From Chitinophagaceae bacterium (lineage in GTDB: Bacteria > Bacteroidota > Bacteroidia > Chitinophagales > Chitinophagaceae): a stretch of DNA of 64,000 nt. Under the pieces are notes generated by a model, which was not told the DNA's origin, did not search any database, and worked only from the letters and a program-made list of their open reading frames with translations. Below, in pieces: positions 28,832 to 40,900 of the stretch; position 1 is the stretch's first letter, and the number at the start of each line of letters is the position of its first letter. The position numbers were made by a program, and so were the translations under genes. The stretch is taken from positions 1 through 64,000 of the forward strand of contig JADJFD010000001.1 in the NCBI GenBank assembly GCA_016708765.1, read 5' to 3'.

Positions 28832-30197
28832 ATGAAGCGAATTTATTTTATACCAGCTTTGATTGTGATGATTGTTACTGCTTGTAACAATAACAAAGAC
28901 CCTCATGCAGTACACAAAACAGAAGTAGCAAAGGAAATGTACACCTGTCCGATGCCGGAAGATTCTGTATTCAGTGACAAGCCTGGTAAATGCCCGAAGT
29001 GTGGAATGGACTTAGTGATGATGGATAACACAGAACATGATGGTCATGCAGCCGTTGAATACACCTGCCCCATGCACCCCGAAATCATCCGGGACAAACC
29101 CGGAACTTGCCCAATCTGCGGAATGGACTTGGTAAAAAAGGAAACAGGGGGTGCAAAATCTGGTGATGCAGAACTGGAAGCATTATTAAAGCCAACTAAT
29201 GAATTTGTTGTTTCATCAATTCCAGTTACTTCAATACAGAAAAAAGAAGAAGAGATAGAAATTGATGCATTGGGCACTATTGCCTATGATACGAGGCAGG
29301 TGGGGAGTATTTCATCAAGAGTGACTGGAAGAATTGAAAAGTTGTATGTACGGTATCGTTACCAGAAAATAAATAAGGGCCAGCACATATTGGACATTTA
29401 CAGCCCCGAATTGATGACAACCCAGCAAAACCTCTTGTTCCTGATTAAGAATGATGCAGAGAATGTAACATTTATTCAGGCTGCCAAAGAAAAATTGTTA
29501 TTGCTTGGTATGAGTAATGAACAGTTGCAGCAGGTTATTAAAGCTGGAAAACCCACATTGACCATTGCGGTCTATAGTAATTACAGTGGCCATATTCATG
29601 AAGCAGCTAATGGCGGTAGCATGAATACAGGGGCCGGTACGATGAAAGATATTTCACTGATTACAGAAGAGCTTTCATTGAAAGAAGGTATGTATATACA
29701 GAAAGGGCAGTCTGTTTTTACCGTCTTTAATCCAGACCGGGCATGGGCAATACTAAGTATTTATGGAGATAATCAGGCATTGGTAAAAGTTGGTAATACC
29801 GTAAGGCTTATTCCTGAAACAGCACCTAATAAAGATTTCAGGGCTTCTATTGATTTTATTGAACCATTTTATCGTAAAAGAGAATAAAACATTAACGGCA
29901 AGAGTTTATTTCAATAACAGTGTATTGAAAATTCCTATCGGCAGCCAGGTAAGGGCAACCGTTTTCGGCAATACAAAAGAGGCTTACTGGCTACCAAAAG
30001 AAGCGGTGCTGTCGTTGGGTATGGATAAAGTGGTATTTCAAAAAACTGATGGCGGTTTTAAAGCATATAAAATCAATACAGGTATCATCCACCAAAAACA
30101 CATACAGGTATTAAGTGGGTTAACAGAAAAGGATTCGGTGGCTGCCAATGCACAGTATTTAATGGACAGTGAGAGTTTTATCAAAATTAAAAATTGA
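28832..30197 (+). CDS. cusB: CusB-type periplasmic adaptor with two HMBD modules, frameshifted
   Basis: Membrane-fusion protein that joins CusA to CusC and delivers Cu+. Lipoprotein signal (IVMIVTAC), then two HMBD modules (YTCPMPEDS, YTCPMHPE with KCGMDL), then CusB core: SSRVTGRIEKLYVRY, IYSPELMTTQQNLL, hairpin and beta-barrel (FNPDRAWAILSIYGDN). Broken near 29877: removing one A from AAAA restores FYRKENKTLTARVYF. Its stop codon overlaps the next adaptor's start. Confidence 0.9.
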
Positions 30198-30199
30198 TT

Positions 30200-31395
30200 A
30201 TGCGTTACATCATTATAATAGCAACGGCCATTTTCTTTTTTGTTTCCTGTAAAAACAAAAAAGAAATACCCAAGGACCCTGACACTTATTACACCTGTTC
30301 TATGGACCCGCAGGTAGTGGAATACAAACCGGGTAAATGCCCTATTTGCAAAATGGAATTGACTCCTGTGAAAAAAAAGAACGGTGAAAATAAAGATGAA
30401 CTGCAACTAAGCGACCAGCAGATACAGTTGGGAAATATACAAACTGATACAATCCATAACGGTACAATTGGCGACCAGTTAGTATTAACAGCGACATTGA
30501 ATTTCGACCAGATGAAATCATCTTCTGTGAGTTCAAGAGTGATGGGTAGGATAGAAAAGCTGTATTTCAAAAACCTGGGTGATTTTGTAAAGAAAGGCTC
30601 ACCACTATATGATTTATACAGTGAAGAACTGAACAATTCAAAACAGGAATATCTATTGGCATTGGATAGGAAAACATCTTTTTCTGGTGAAACGGTTATT
30701 GACTTTGACCAATTGATTCAAAGTGCAAAAAATAAATTGCTCTTGTGGGGCATGAGTGAAACTCAGGTAGCGGAAATGGCAAAAAACAAAAAAGCAACAC
30801 CCACTACGACATTTTACAGTACCGCCGGTGGATACATTACGCAGTTGGATATAAGAGAAGGTGATTACATAATGGAAGGAGGCACTATTGTAAAATTGGC
30901 CGACTTGTCAAGCCTTTGGGCAGAGGCGCAAGTTTATACTTCGCAACTGGCGGAGATAGACAGGAACAGTATAGCCACCGTACAACTCCCTGATTTTGAT
31001 GGGAAGGAAATAAAAGGAAGAATTGAATTTGTAAACCCTGAAATCAATCCGGATACAAGAATCAATCTTATCCGTGTATCAATTCCCAACCATGGCAATC
31101 AGTTAAAACCCGGTATGCCTGCTTATGTACTCCTGAAAAGTCCGGAGCGAAAAACGTTGACACTTCCAATTAATGCAGTCATCCGTGATGGAAAGGGAGC
31201 AACAGTATGGATACAAACAGCAGACAAAACATTTAAAAGCCTGATGGTACAAACAGGTTTGGAAAGCGATGACAGGATAGAAATAAAATCAGGTTTGAAG
31301 GAAGGCGATATAGTGGTTATTACAGGAGCTTATTTATTGCACAGCGAGTATGTATTTAAAAAGGAGCCGACCCGATGGCCGGACATAATCATTAA
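30200..31395 (+). CDS. Second CusB-type adaptor with HMBD module, frameshifted at the end
   Basis: Adaptor of the same cluster. Start ATG 30200 (the TTG at 30194 is in frame but less likely), lipobox FFFVSC, one HMBD module (YTCSMDPQ, CPICKMEL), then CusB core (SSRVMGRIEKLYFKNLGD, AGGYITQLDIREGDY, LWAEAQVYTSQLAEI). The raw frame runs to 31411 as EPTRWPD; adding one G to GG near 31366 gives KGADPMAGHNH and stop TAA at 31393-31395, the usual ending for this family. Two adaptors for one permease suggest hetero-oligomers or a duplication. Confidence 0.88.
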
Positions 31396-31415
31396 TAATT
31401 TATCAATCTAACAAA

Positions 31416-31981
31416 ATGAATACATTTTTGAAGTCAGTTCTATCGGCAGTAATACTTTTCTTTGCTATCACCGCAACAGCACAAAAAAATGAAGAGGTCT
31501 GCTACAATCCAAACCTTATAAAAGATACTACCAAAAAGAGTATTAAATCAATGGCTGTTGCAGTTACCAATGGCGACAGTATAAAAATCAACTATCATTC
31601 TCCCGGTGTTCGTAAAAGAGTAATATGGGGCGCCTTGTTCCTTATGATGAAGTGTGGGTAACAGGTGCTCATGATGCTACTACCCTTGAAATCGGTAAAC
31701 CCTTTGTTGTTGAGGGCAAAGAAATTGCGGCCGGCAAGTATGCTTTTTTCACTATTCCCGGAAAGAAGGAATGGGTTGTTATTATCAATAAAAATTGGGA
31801 ACAGCACCTTGCATCTGAGTATGATGAAAAGATGATGTAGTGAGAAAAAGTTAAGCCTAAGAAAAATAACCACACTGAAAGGTTGCAATATTTTGTAGAA
31901 ACAGCTAAAGGCAATGATGGGAAGATTTCAATGGCCTAGGAGAGAATAAAAATTGAATTTGAGATTAAACTCATAAAATAA
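31416..31981 (+). CDS. DUF2911 secreted protein, frameshifted with an internal TAG
   Basis: Signal peptide (SVLSAVILFFAITATA), then DUF2911: SIKINYHSPGVRKR, IWGRLVPYDEVWVTGAHDATT after frame repair near 31630, FVVEGKEIAAGKYAFFTIPG, NKNWEQHLASEYDEKDDVVR after repair near 31835. After FISMA- the expected Trp codon TGG reads TAG at 31936-31938, then the frame runs on to TAA at 31979. The two indels look like errors; the TAG is a substitution and may be real. Role unknown; the family is common in Bacteroidota copper loci. Confidence 0.78.
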
Positions 31982-31986
31982 TTATC

Positions 31987-32510
31987 ATGAAAGCGATTGT
32001 ATTCTGATTGCATTTACTTCCTCTGCTTCCTATCCATCCTTTTCCCAAAGCAGGGAGGCCGGTACTGATTTGGGTGAAATAAAGCAATACATGAGGAATA
32101 AGGACACGAACACAACTTCTCCTTTAAATAAAAATACTGCGGCTGTCAGAGCTGTTTTACAGCAGTACAATAGTGCCATAGAGAAATTGGATATGACAGG
32201 TACTGATAATTTGTTTACCAATGATTCTGAAATTTATGAATCCGGTTTAAGCGAAGGGAATTACACTAATTTTATGAATAAGCATTTAAAGCCTGAACTA
32301 AAAGAACTTAAATCGTTCAAATTTAATAACCACAACACCGATGTCACTATTATTGGCAATCATGCTTTTGCTACTGAAACCTACTCTTGCATCACTGTTG
32401 GTGCAAAACACAATACTGAAGTAAAACGTAAAGGTGTTACTACATCCGTTTTGAAGAAGCAAAAAGGCGAATGGAAGATTATGAATTATCATAATTCATC
32501 AACTGAATAA
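31987..32510 (+). CDS. NTF2/SnoaL-like secreted protein, frameshifted in its signal
   Basis: About 174 codons. MKAIVF then a frame break near 32003, followed by LIAFTSSASYPSFSQ, a signal peptide end. The mature part is an NTF2-like fold (DUF4440 type): VLQQYNSAIEKLDMTGTDNLF, FNNHNTDVTIIGNHAFATETY and WKIMNYHNSS. NTF2-like proteins bind small ligands; here the ligand is unknown. Located between DUF2911 and the copper ATPase. Confidence 0.75.
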
Positions 32511-32528
32511 GTCTCTAAATATTTTGTT

Positions 32529-34661
32529 ATGGAACATAAGCATCAAGAGCAAAACTATACTTGCCCCATGCACCCTGAAATTGTGCAGGATAAGCCAGGG
32601 AACTGTCCTAAATGTGGTATGAGTTTAGTGCCTTTAAAAACTGGTACGGAAGTTCAAAATCCACTCCACCAACATCAGCATGAAGATACCAAACCACTAA
32701 TGAGTCATGCAGGAAATGACCACCATGCAATGATGATTGATGATTTCAAAAAGCGGTTTTATGTAGTATTGGCTCTTACTATTCCTGTCATGCTGTTATC
32801 TAAAATGATTCAGCATTGGTTGAATATTCATATCAGTTTTCCGGGCTCTGAATATGTATTGTTGGCTTTATCTTCTTTTGTCTTCTTTTATGGAGGCTGG
32901 CCTTTTCTGAAAGGCCTGGTAAATGAAGCCAGGGCAAAGAATCCCGGTATGATGTTCCTGATTGGCTTTGCCATTTCAGTGGCATACATCTATAGTGTGG
33001 CAATTGTATTTGGTTTGGAAGGGATGGATTTCTTTTGGGAACTGGCAACACTTATTCTTATTATGCTCTTAGGGCATTGGATAGAAATGAAATCTGTTGC
33101 CGGTGCTTCAAGAGAACTGGAATTGTTGGTGCAGCTTATGCCGGATGATGCCCACTTGTTAGATGGGGAAAAAGTAACTGATGTAAAAACATCAACTTTG
33201 AAAGAGAATGACAGCATACTTATCAAGCCCGGTGAAAAAGTTGCAGCAGATGGTATAATTGCGGACGGCGAAACCTACCTGAATGAAAGTATGCTTACGG
33301 GGAAAGCAAACCAGTCCAAAAGATAAAGGCGATAAAGTAATTGCAGGTTCTATTAATGGAAATGGGGCAATAAAAATTACGGTATCACATGGGGCAAAAG
33401 ATTCTTATCTGTCTCAGGTAATTAAGCTTGTACAGGATGCACAAAATTCCAAATCAAATACACAACTATTGGCTGATAAAGCTGCAAAATGGTTAACCAT
33501 TATTGCATTACTGGCGGGTATCAGCACCTTTTTATATTGGTATCTAACAGGGCAGTCATTAGCTTTTGCAATGGAAAGAATGGTAACAGTAATTGTTATT
33601 TGTTGTCCTCATGCTTTGGGGTTAGCAGTTCCTTTAGTAGTGGCAAAATCAACTGCCTTATCCGCAAAGCATGGATTACTGATAAAGAATCGCACAGCTT
33701 TTGAAAATGCAAGAAAAATAACCACTATTGTTTTTGATAAAACGGGTACATTAACTGTTGGGAAATTTGAAGTATCAAAAATTGTTTCTCTACAAAAGAG
33801 TTAACTGAAAATGAAATTCTTCGCCTGGCATCTGCATTAGAACAAAAATCAGAACATCCCATTGCAACAGGCATTTTGCAAAAAGTTAAGGACTTGTCCA
33901 TTACCATACCTGCAACAGAAAATTTTAATGCTATCACAGGTAAGGGTGTTGAAGCTACAGTAGAAGGAAAAAAAATACTGGTGGTCAGCCCCGGCTATTT
34001 AAAGGATAATAACATTGCCATTCCTGATGGATTTACCGCCAATGATACAGAAACCGTTGTGTTTGTAATTATAAATAATGAATTAGTAGGATACATTGCT
34101 TTGTCAGATGAGATACGTCCTGAATCAGCAGAAGCTATTCAAACCCTGAAACAAAACAATATCAAATCTATTTTACTTACGGGTGATAATAATAAAGTAG
34201 CAGCCAGTGTAAGTAAAACATTGGGCATGGAAAGTTTTTTTTGCTGAAGTATTGCCTCATCAGAAATTAGAAAAATAAAAGAATTGCAAAGCAAGGGAGA
34301 GTTTGTTGCCATGACAGGAGATGGAGTAAATGATGCCCCTGCATTGGCACAAGCCGATATTGGTATTGCTGTAGGAAGCGGTAGTGATATTGCAGCAGAA
34401 ACGGCTGGCATTGTTTTAGTAAATAGCAATCCAACAGATATAGTGAACCTGGTTTTATTTGGTAAAGCCACTTACAGGAAGATGATACAGAATTTAATTT
34501 GGGCTACTGGTTATAATGTGGTGGCATTACCATTAGCAGCGGGGGTATTATATAAACAGGGTATTTTATTAAGCCCTGCCGCAGGAGCAGTATTAATGAC
34601 AATCAGCACAGTCGTTGTAGCAATTAATGCAAGTATGTTGAAAGTTAAAAAAACAAAGTAG
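32529..34661 (+). CDS. CPH-type copper P1B-ATPase, frameshifted
   Basis: Inner-membrane copper exporter. N-terminal HMBD module (YTCPMHPE, CPKCGMSL) and a His-rich stretch (HQHQHED, HDHHAM-like), then P-type ATPase core: phosphatase loop MLTGE after repair near 33302, transmembrane metal motif CCPHALG (CPH, the P1B-3 / CopB class), phosphorylation site DKTGT at 33739-33753, HP motif SEHPIATG, and MTGDGVNDAPAL. Breaks near 33302, 33795, 34237 (one extra T) and 34273 (one A lost) are each single-base. CPH ATPases favour Cu2+ or Cu+ export. Confidence 0.9.
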
Positions 34662-34665
34662 TAAG

Positions 34666-37314
34666 ATGAAGAAAATATTATTAATGGTCTTAGGATTAGC
34701 ATTGTATTCTTTTGTTTCGGCACAGGGAACAATAACCTACACTTGTCCCATGCACCCCGAAATACATGCCACTAAACCCGGTAGCTGCCCAAAGTGTGGA
34801 ATGACATTGGTAAAGGAGAAACCAAAAGTTGTAAAGAAACCAGTAATAAAAAAGCAGCAACCTGTAGAAGTGCAGAAGGATACGGCAAAAGTAAAACCTG
34901 TTGTTACTGAAGTAAAAGATACAGTGAAAATGACAATGCCTGATGTACAGCAACCGGTAACTTATACCTGCCCCATGCACCCGGAAATACATGCTGATAA
35001 ACCCGGAAACTGTCCGAAATGCGGAATGCCATTGGTAAAAGAAAAAGGAAAATCAGTAATGCCTGAAAAAATGGATACTGATAATAATACTGCTATGAAT
35101 AAAGCAGGTCTTACCAAAACGATTGTCAATAACACTCCACCCCGTACTATCCGTTACGATTTGTATATAAGAGATACCATTGTAAATTTTACAGGTAAAC
35201 CCAAAAGAGCTATTGCCGTAAACGGACAAATTCCGATGCCTACATTGACGTTCACCGAAGGAGATACAGCAGAAATATATGTACATAACGAACTGAAAGA
35301 AACAACTTTGCATTGGCATGGTTTGTTTTTGCCCAACAAAGAAGACGGTGTACCGAACCTTACACAAATGCCTATCAAACCGGGTACTACACATCTTTAC
35401 AAGTTTCCGATAATACAACATGGTACACATTGGTATCACAGTCATTCAGGCTTACAGGAGCAAATAGGTATGTATGGCTCTTTTGTTATGAATAAACGGG
35501 AAGAGTTTGATATACCAACCGTGCCAGTTGTACTAAGTGAGTGGACAGATTACAATCCCGAAAATGTGCATCGTATGTTGCATAACGCTTCTGATTGGTT
35601 TGCATTGAAGAAAAATGCTGTACAGAGTTATGCAGAAGCAGCGAAAGCAGGCCATTTTAAAACCAAATTGCAAAACGAATGGAAGAGGATGCTGGCAATG
35701 GATGTAAGTGATGTGTATTATGATAGAATATTTATGAATGGAAAACCAGAATCAACCATTAGCGAAGTAAATGGCAAATTGCTGAAAGGAGGTGATAAAA
35801 TCCGCTTACGAATTTCAAACGGTGGAGCTTCTTCTTATTTCTGGTTGCGCTATGCTGGTGGAAAAATCACAGTGGTGGCAAGTGATGGCAACGATACAGA
35901 ACCAGTTGAAGTGGACAGGTTAATTATTGCTGTTTCTGAAACTTACGATATTGTTGTGACTATACCTGCCGACAGTACATCTTATGAATTATTAGCAACA
36001 ACAGAAGATAGAACAAACTCAGCCTCATTATATATAGGCAATGGAATTAAGCAACTCATTTCACCAATGCCCCGGCTGAAATATTTTGAAGGCATGAAGA
36101 TGATGAACGGCATGATGAAAATGAATGGTGACCTTGATGATATGGGCATGAATATGAGCCTGAACCAGATGGATATGAATGTAGTAATGTATCCTGAAAT
36201 TACCGGAGAAAAGAAAAAAAGGAGACACACCAAAGGATACTATGTCAATGAGTGATAATCCTCATGCAAATCATAATCAGGACAACAGTAATGAAATGTC
36301 TGACATTGTTACAGTTAATTATGCGATGCTTAAATCACCTAAAAAAACAACTTTACCTAATTCAACCAGAAGAGTTTTAAAATTTGAACTCACTGGTAAC
36401 ATGAACCGTTATGTTTGGAGCCTGGATAATAAAGTAGTTTCAGAAACAGATAAAATATTGGTGAAGAAAGGAGAAAATCTCAGGCTGATTATTTTCAATG
36501 GTTCTATGATGCGGCATCCAATGCACCTGCATGGCCATGATTTCAGAGTATTAAACGGGCAGGGGCGATTATGCTCCTTTAAAAACATTATTGACATTAT
36601 GCCAATGGAAACCGATACATTAGAATTTAATGCAAATGTAGAAGGGGATTGGTTTTTCCATTGTCATATCCTTTACCACATGATGAGTGGAATGGGCAGA
36701 GTGTTCAGTTACGAAAATCAAGCACCCAATCCATTAATTCCAAATCCGAAACTTGCACAACGAAAACTTTTGCAGACGACAAAAAAATGCACTTCATGTT
36801 TCAGAATGATTTTGCAACCAATGGGAACGACGGAGAAATGATGCTGCAAAATACCCGTTGGAGTATTGGCGGAGAGTGGCGTTTGGGCTATCACGATATG
36901 CACGGTTACGAAACGGAAACTCATATTGGCCGGTATTTAGGAAAAATGCAATGGCTCATGCCATTTGTCGGATTTGACTGGCGGTACAGGAAAATGGGTA
37001 TTGACGAACAAGAGAAAAATCTCTTTGGACAGACTAACACAAAAGACAACAGGGCAGTATTAAGTGTTGGAGTAAACTATACTTTGCCCATGCTGGTCCG
37101 TTTTCAGGCAGAAGTTTTTACGGATGGCATAGTTCGGTTACAACTAATGAGAGAGGATATACCAGTTGCAAAGAGAATGAGGGCAGCTTTCATGGTTAAT
37201 ACAGATAAGGAGTACATGCTTGCCTTGAATTATATCCTGGGGCGTAATTGGTCTGTAAGAACACATTATGATAGTGATATGGGATTGGGAGCAGGCATTA
37301 CATTTAGTTACTAA
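34666..37314 (+). CDS. Multicopper oxidase fused to a CopB-type outer-membrane barrel, frameshifted
   Basis: About 882 codons. Signal peptide (LLMVLGLALYSFVSA), two HMBD modules (TCPMHPEIHATKPG, TCPMHPEIHADKPG), then a PcoA/CopA-type oxidase (HWHGL near 225, WYHSHSG, Met/Asp-rich MKMMNGMMKMNGDLDDMGM loop, HPMHLHGHDF, FHCHILYHMM), then a CopB/PcoB-type barrel (MQNDF-like FQNDFATNG, YHDMHGYETETHIGRY, FVGFDWRYRKMG). One A too many near 36218 and one T too few near 36770 split the frame; both repairs give continuous homology across the oxidase-barrel junction. So oxidase and outer-membrane copper-binding barrel seem to be one protein. Confidence 0.85.
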
Positions 37315-37322
37315 TACTGCAT

Positions 37323-37358
37323 ATTACTGCCGATTACTATTTGGTAATTGGCAGTAAT
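37323..37358 (+). terminator. Strong hairpin after the oxidase-barrel gene
   Basis: ATTACTGCC-G-ATTAC pairs with GTAAT-T-GGCAGTAAT, 15 bp with one G-T wobble and a 6-nt loop. No T run follows, so it may be a processing or attenuation signal rather than a simple terminator. Confidence 0.5.
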
Positions 37359-37403
37359 CTTCTGCAACCATGTGGCAACCTTCCATTTGTAAAACATTGT
37401 CTC

Positions 37404-37411
37404 TATATTTG
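37404..37411 (+). promoter_or_regulatory. Candidate -7 box before DUF6660
   Basis: TATATTTG fits the Bacteroidota TAnnTTTG element. The start codon is only 5 bp downstream, so a transcript from here would be nearly leaderless. It marks the start of the second metal segment. Confidence 0.4.
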
Positions 37412-37416
37412 CAATA

Positions 37417-37734
37417 ATGAAACCTATTTTCTTCATACTCAGTAGCTTTATGTTTTACCTGTCATTCCTGCCATGCGGGGATAGTGTGGAGTGCAATGCC
37501 AAAACTGAAATGAGGATAACAACTACTGATAATCACCAGCAACACGAACACCAGTCCGAAGCTTGCACACCATTTTGTTCTTGCTCCTGCTGTGCTGCAT
37601 CAGTTTTTTATTCATCGCTTTCTAAAATACAGGCATCTAAAATTGTTTCTCTGTCAGAAAAATTTCCGCTTCTGAATGAAGATGCCAATGCTGATGTTTT
37701 CTCCTCTATCTGGCAACCGCCTAAATTATCTTAA
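37417..37734 (+). CDS. DUF6660 family small membrane/secreted protein
   Basis: 105 aa with an N-terminal hydrophobic segment (FFILSSFMFYLSFLPC), a His-rich middle (DNHQQHEHQSEAC), the cysteine cluster CTPFCSCSCC, and SSIWQPPKLS at the end. This matches DUF6660, found before CzcA-type genes in Bacteroidota; likely a metal-binding factor. First gene of the divalent-metal segment. Confidence 0.83.
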   Translation: MKPIFFILSSFMFYLSFLPCGDSVECNAKTEMRITTTDNHQQHEHQSEACTPFCSCSCCAASVFYSSLSKIQASKIVSLSEKFPLLNEDANADVFSSIWQPPKLS

Positions 37735-37807
37735 TTACTTTCTTTATTGAATTTGCTGCATAGCCTTACCGGGCATGTACTGCATTATCCATTTTCAACA
37801 TTGCAAA

Positions 37808-37954
37808 ATGGTAACTATCAAAAAATCCAAAAAGGCAAAACCGCTTTTGGGCATAAGAGTAATTAAAATCATTGTTATAGCACTGTTTTGTGCCATTCTT
37901 TTAGCAGCTATTGCAGAAAGGATATACCACTTCTACAGGCATGTAACCAAATAG
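37808..37954 (+). CDS. Small 48-aa membrane protein
   Basis: MVTIKKSKKAKPLLGIR then a hydrophobic helix (VIKIIVIALFCAILLAAIAE) and a short basic tail (YHFYRHVTK). The single membrane segment with basic ends would sit with the N-terminus in the cytoplasm. It lies 7 bp before the CzcA gene and on the same strand, so it may be an accessory subunit of that pump. Not a known family to me. Confidence 0.6.
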   Translation: MVTIKKSKKAKPLLGIRVIKIIVIALFCAILLAAIAERIYHFYRHVTK

Positions 37955-37961
37955 AAAAGAC

Positions 37962-40900
37962 ATGTTGAACAAAATCATTCATTTCAGTATACACCATAAA
38001 CTTGTCATCGGGTTAATGACACTGGCACTCATTATTTGGGGTGCATGGAGTGCCGCAAAACTTCCCCTTGATGCAGTACCGGATATTACTAATAACCAGG
38101 TGCAGATTATTACACTTACCCCAACACTCGCTGCACAGGAAACAGAACAGTTAGTTACTTATCCCATTGAGCAAAGCCTTGCCAACCTGCCAGATTTGGA
38201 AGAAATGCGTTCCATTTCAAGGTTTGGCTTATCAGTAATCACCGTTGTTTTTCACGATGATATTGATATTTATTTTGCCCGTCAGTTAATCAATGAAAAA
38301 CTGAAAGAAGCCGAAGAAAAATTCCAAAAGGTATTGGTACTCCGAATTGGCCCCGGTTAGTACCGGTTTAGGAGAAATATATCAATATGTAATTCATCCG
38401 AAAAAGGGGCAGAAAATAAATATTCTGCAATGGACTTGCGTACTATGCAGGACTGGATTGTAGCCCGTCAGTTGTATGGCACAAAAGGCGTTGCGGAAGT
38501 AAACAGCTTTGGCGGTTTATTAAAGCAATATGAAGTAGCCGTTAATCCTTACCGTCTTAAAGGGATGAATGTAACCATTGCTGAAATATTTTCTGCTTTG
38601 GAAAAGAATAATGAAAATACTGGCGGTGCATACATTGATAAAAAAACCCAATGCCTATTTCATCCGTGGTGTCGGCTTATTGGGTTCAATGGATGATATA
38701 AATAATACTGTAATTAAGAAAGTAAATGATATTCCGATATTAATAAGGGATGTAGCTGAAGTAAAATTGGGCAATGCAGTTCGTTACGGTTCAGTAACCT
38801 TTAACGGGGAAAAAGAAGTAGTTGGTGGTATTGTAATGATGCTGAAAGGTGCTAACAGTGCAGCCGTAGTAGAAAGGGTAAAAGCAAAAATGGAAATCAT
38901 TAAAAAAGCAATACCTGAAGATGTGGAAATAGAAGCTTATGCAGACAGAACAAGTTTGGTAAACCGTGCCGTAGGGACAGTTAAAACAAATCTTATTGAA
39001 GGAGCTTTAATAGTATTACTTGTACTGATATTGTTTTTAGGTAATCTCCGGGCAGGTTTAATCGTAGCATCGGCTATTCCGCTTTCTATGCTGTTTGCTT
39101 TGGGTATGATGAATGTGTTTGGCGTAAGTGCCAACCTGATGAGTTTAGGTGCAATTGATTTTGGTTTGATTGTAGATGGAGCTGTAATTATTGTGGAAGC
39201 AACACTGCATTTTTTGGTAGTAAAGCATGTGGCCGGGAAGCTTACGCAAAAACAAATGGATGAAGCCGTAGAGGGCAGCGCAAAAAAAAAGGATGAGTTC
39301 AGCAGCCTTCGGACCAAATTATTATTTTAATTGTGTACCTGCCTATACTTTCCTTACAGGGTATTGAAGGAAAAATGTTCCGGCCAATGGCTCAAACGGT
39401 TGGGTTTGCCATAATAGGAGCATTGATACTTTCACTTACTTATATTCCGATGATGTCGGCTTTATTTCTTTCCAAAAAAGTATCGCACAAGAAAAATATT
39501 GCTGATAAAATGATGGATTTATTTCAACGGGGCTATGCACCGTTGATACGTTGGGCTATTAAAATGAAATATGCAGTAGTGGGCGGTGCTGTTGCACTCT
39601 TAGCTGTTGCTCTATTTTTCTTTGGCAGAATGGGTGGCGAATTTATTCCGCAGTTACAGGAAGGTGATTATGCTTTTCACTGCATATTGCCACAGGAACT
39701 TCATTAACGCAAAGTGTGGAAACATCCATGCAGGCAAGCCGCATCATCAAATCATTTCCTGAAGTGGAAATGGTGGTAGGCAAAACAGGAAGTGCAGAAG
39801 TACCAACCGACCCTATGCCACCCGAAGCATCCGACCTCATCATTAAACTGAAACCAAAAAGCCAATGGACAACCACAAAGGATTATACTAAACTGTCTGA
39901 AATGATGATTGAAAAATTAGAAGTAATCCCAGGTGTTTTCTTTGAAGCATCGCAGCCAATTCAAATGAGGTTTAATGAACTGATGACAGGTGTGCGGCAG
40001 GATGTAGCAATTAAAATATTCGGAGAAAATATTGATACCCTGGCTATACTTGCCCCACAAGTTGCCAGAATAGTGCAATCCGTAAAAGGTGCAACAGAAC
40101 CACAGGTAGAAAGAACCACTGGCTTACCACAAATCACTATTCAATACGACAGGGCAAAAATTGCAGGTTACGGATTGAATATTGAAGACATAAACCATAC
40201 TATCAGTACAGCCTTTGCAGGTGAAGCAGCGGGAGTGATTTTGAAAATGAACGAAAGTTTGATTTAGTGGTAAGGCTCGATAGTGCAAGCCGTACATCTA
40301 TTGATGATGTCAGCAATTTATTTGTGGCAACTACAGACGGGAATCAGATTCCATTATCACAGGTAGCAACCGTTTCTTTTAAAGAAGGTCCTGCACAAAT
40401 TAGCCGTGAAGAAGGTAAACGTAGAATAGTGGTTGGCTTTAATGTGAAAGACCGTGATGTAGCCAGTGTGGTTAAGGAGATTCAGGAAAACTAAATGTTG
40501 CCAAAATTCTGCCAACAGGATATTACTATACTTACGGCGGCACATTTGAAAATTTACAGGAAGCTTCTGCAAGATTAAAAATTGCAGTGCCGGTGGCACT
40601 GGCATTGATTTTCCTTTTACTCTACTTCACCTTCGGTTCAATGAAAGAAGCTGCACTTATTTTTACTGCTATCCCAATGAGTGCAATAGGTGGTGTGTTT
40701 GCTCTGCTGCTTAGAGGAATGCCATTCAGTATTTCCGCAGGTGTGGGCTTTATTGCATTGTTTGGAGTAGCAGTGTTAAATGGTATTGTTTTAATCAGCA
40801 CCTTTAATCAGTTGGAAAAAGACGGTATTAAAGACATTATACAAAGAGTAATAGAAGGTACAAAAATCCGTCTGCGGCCAGTGTTAATGACTGCTATGGT

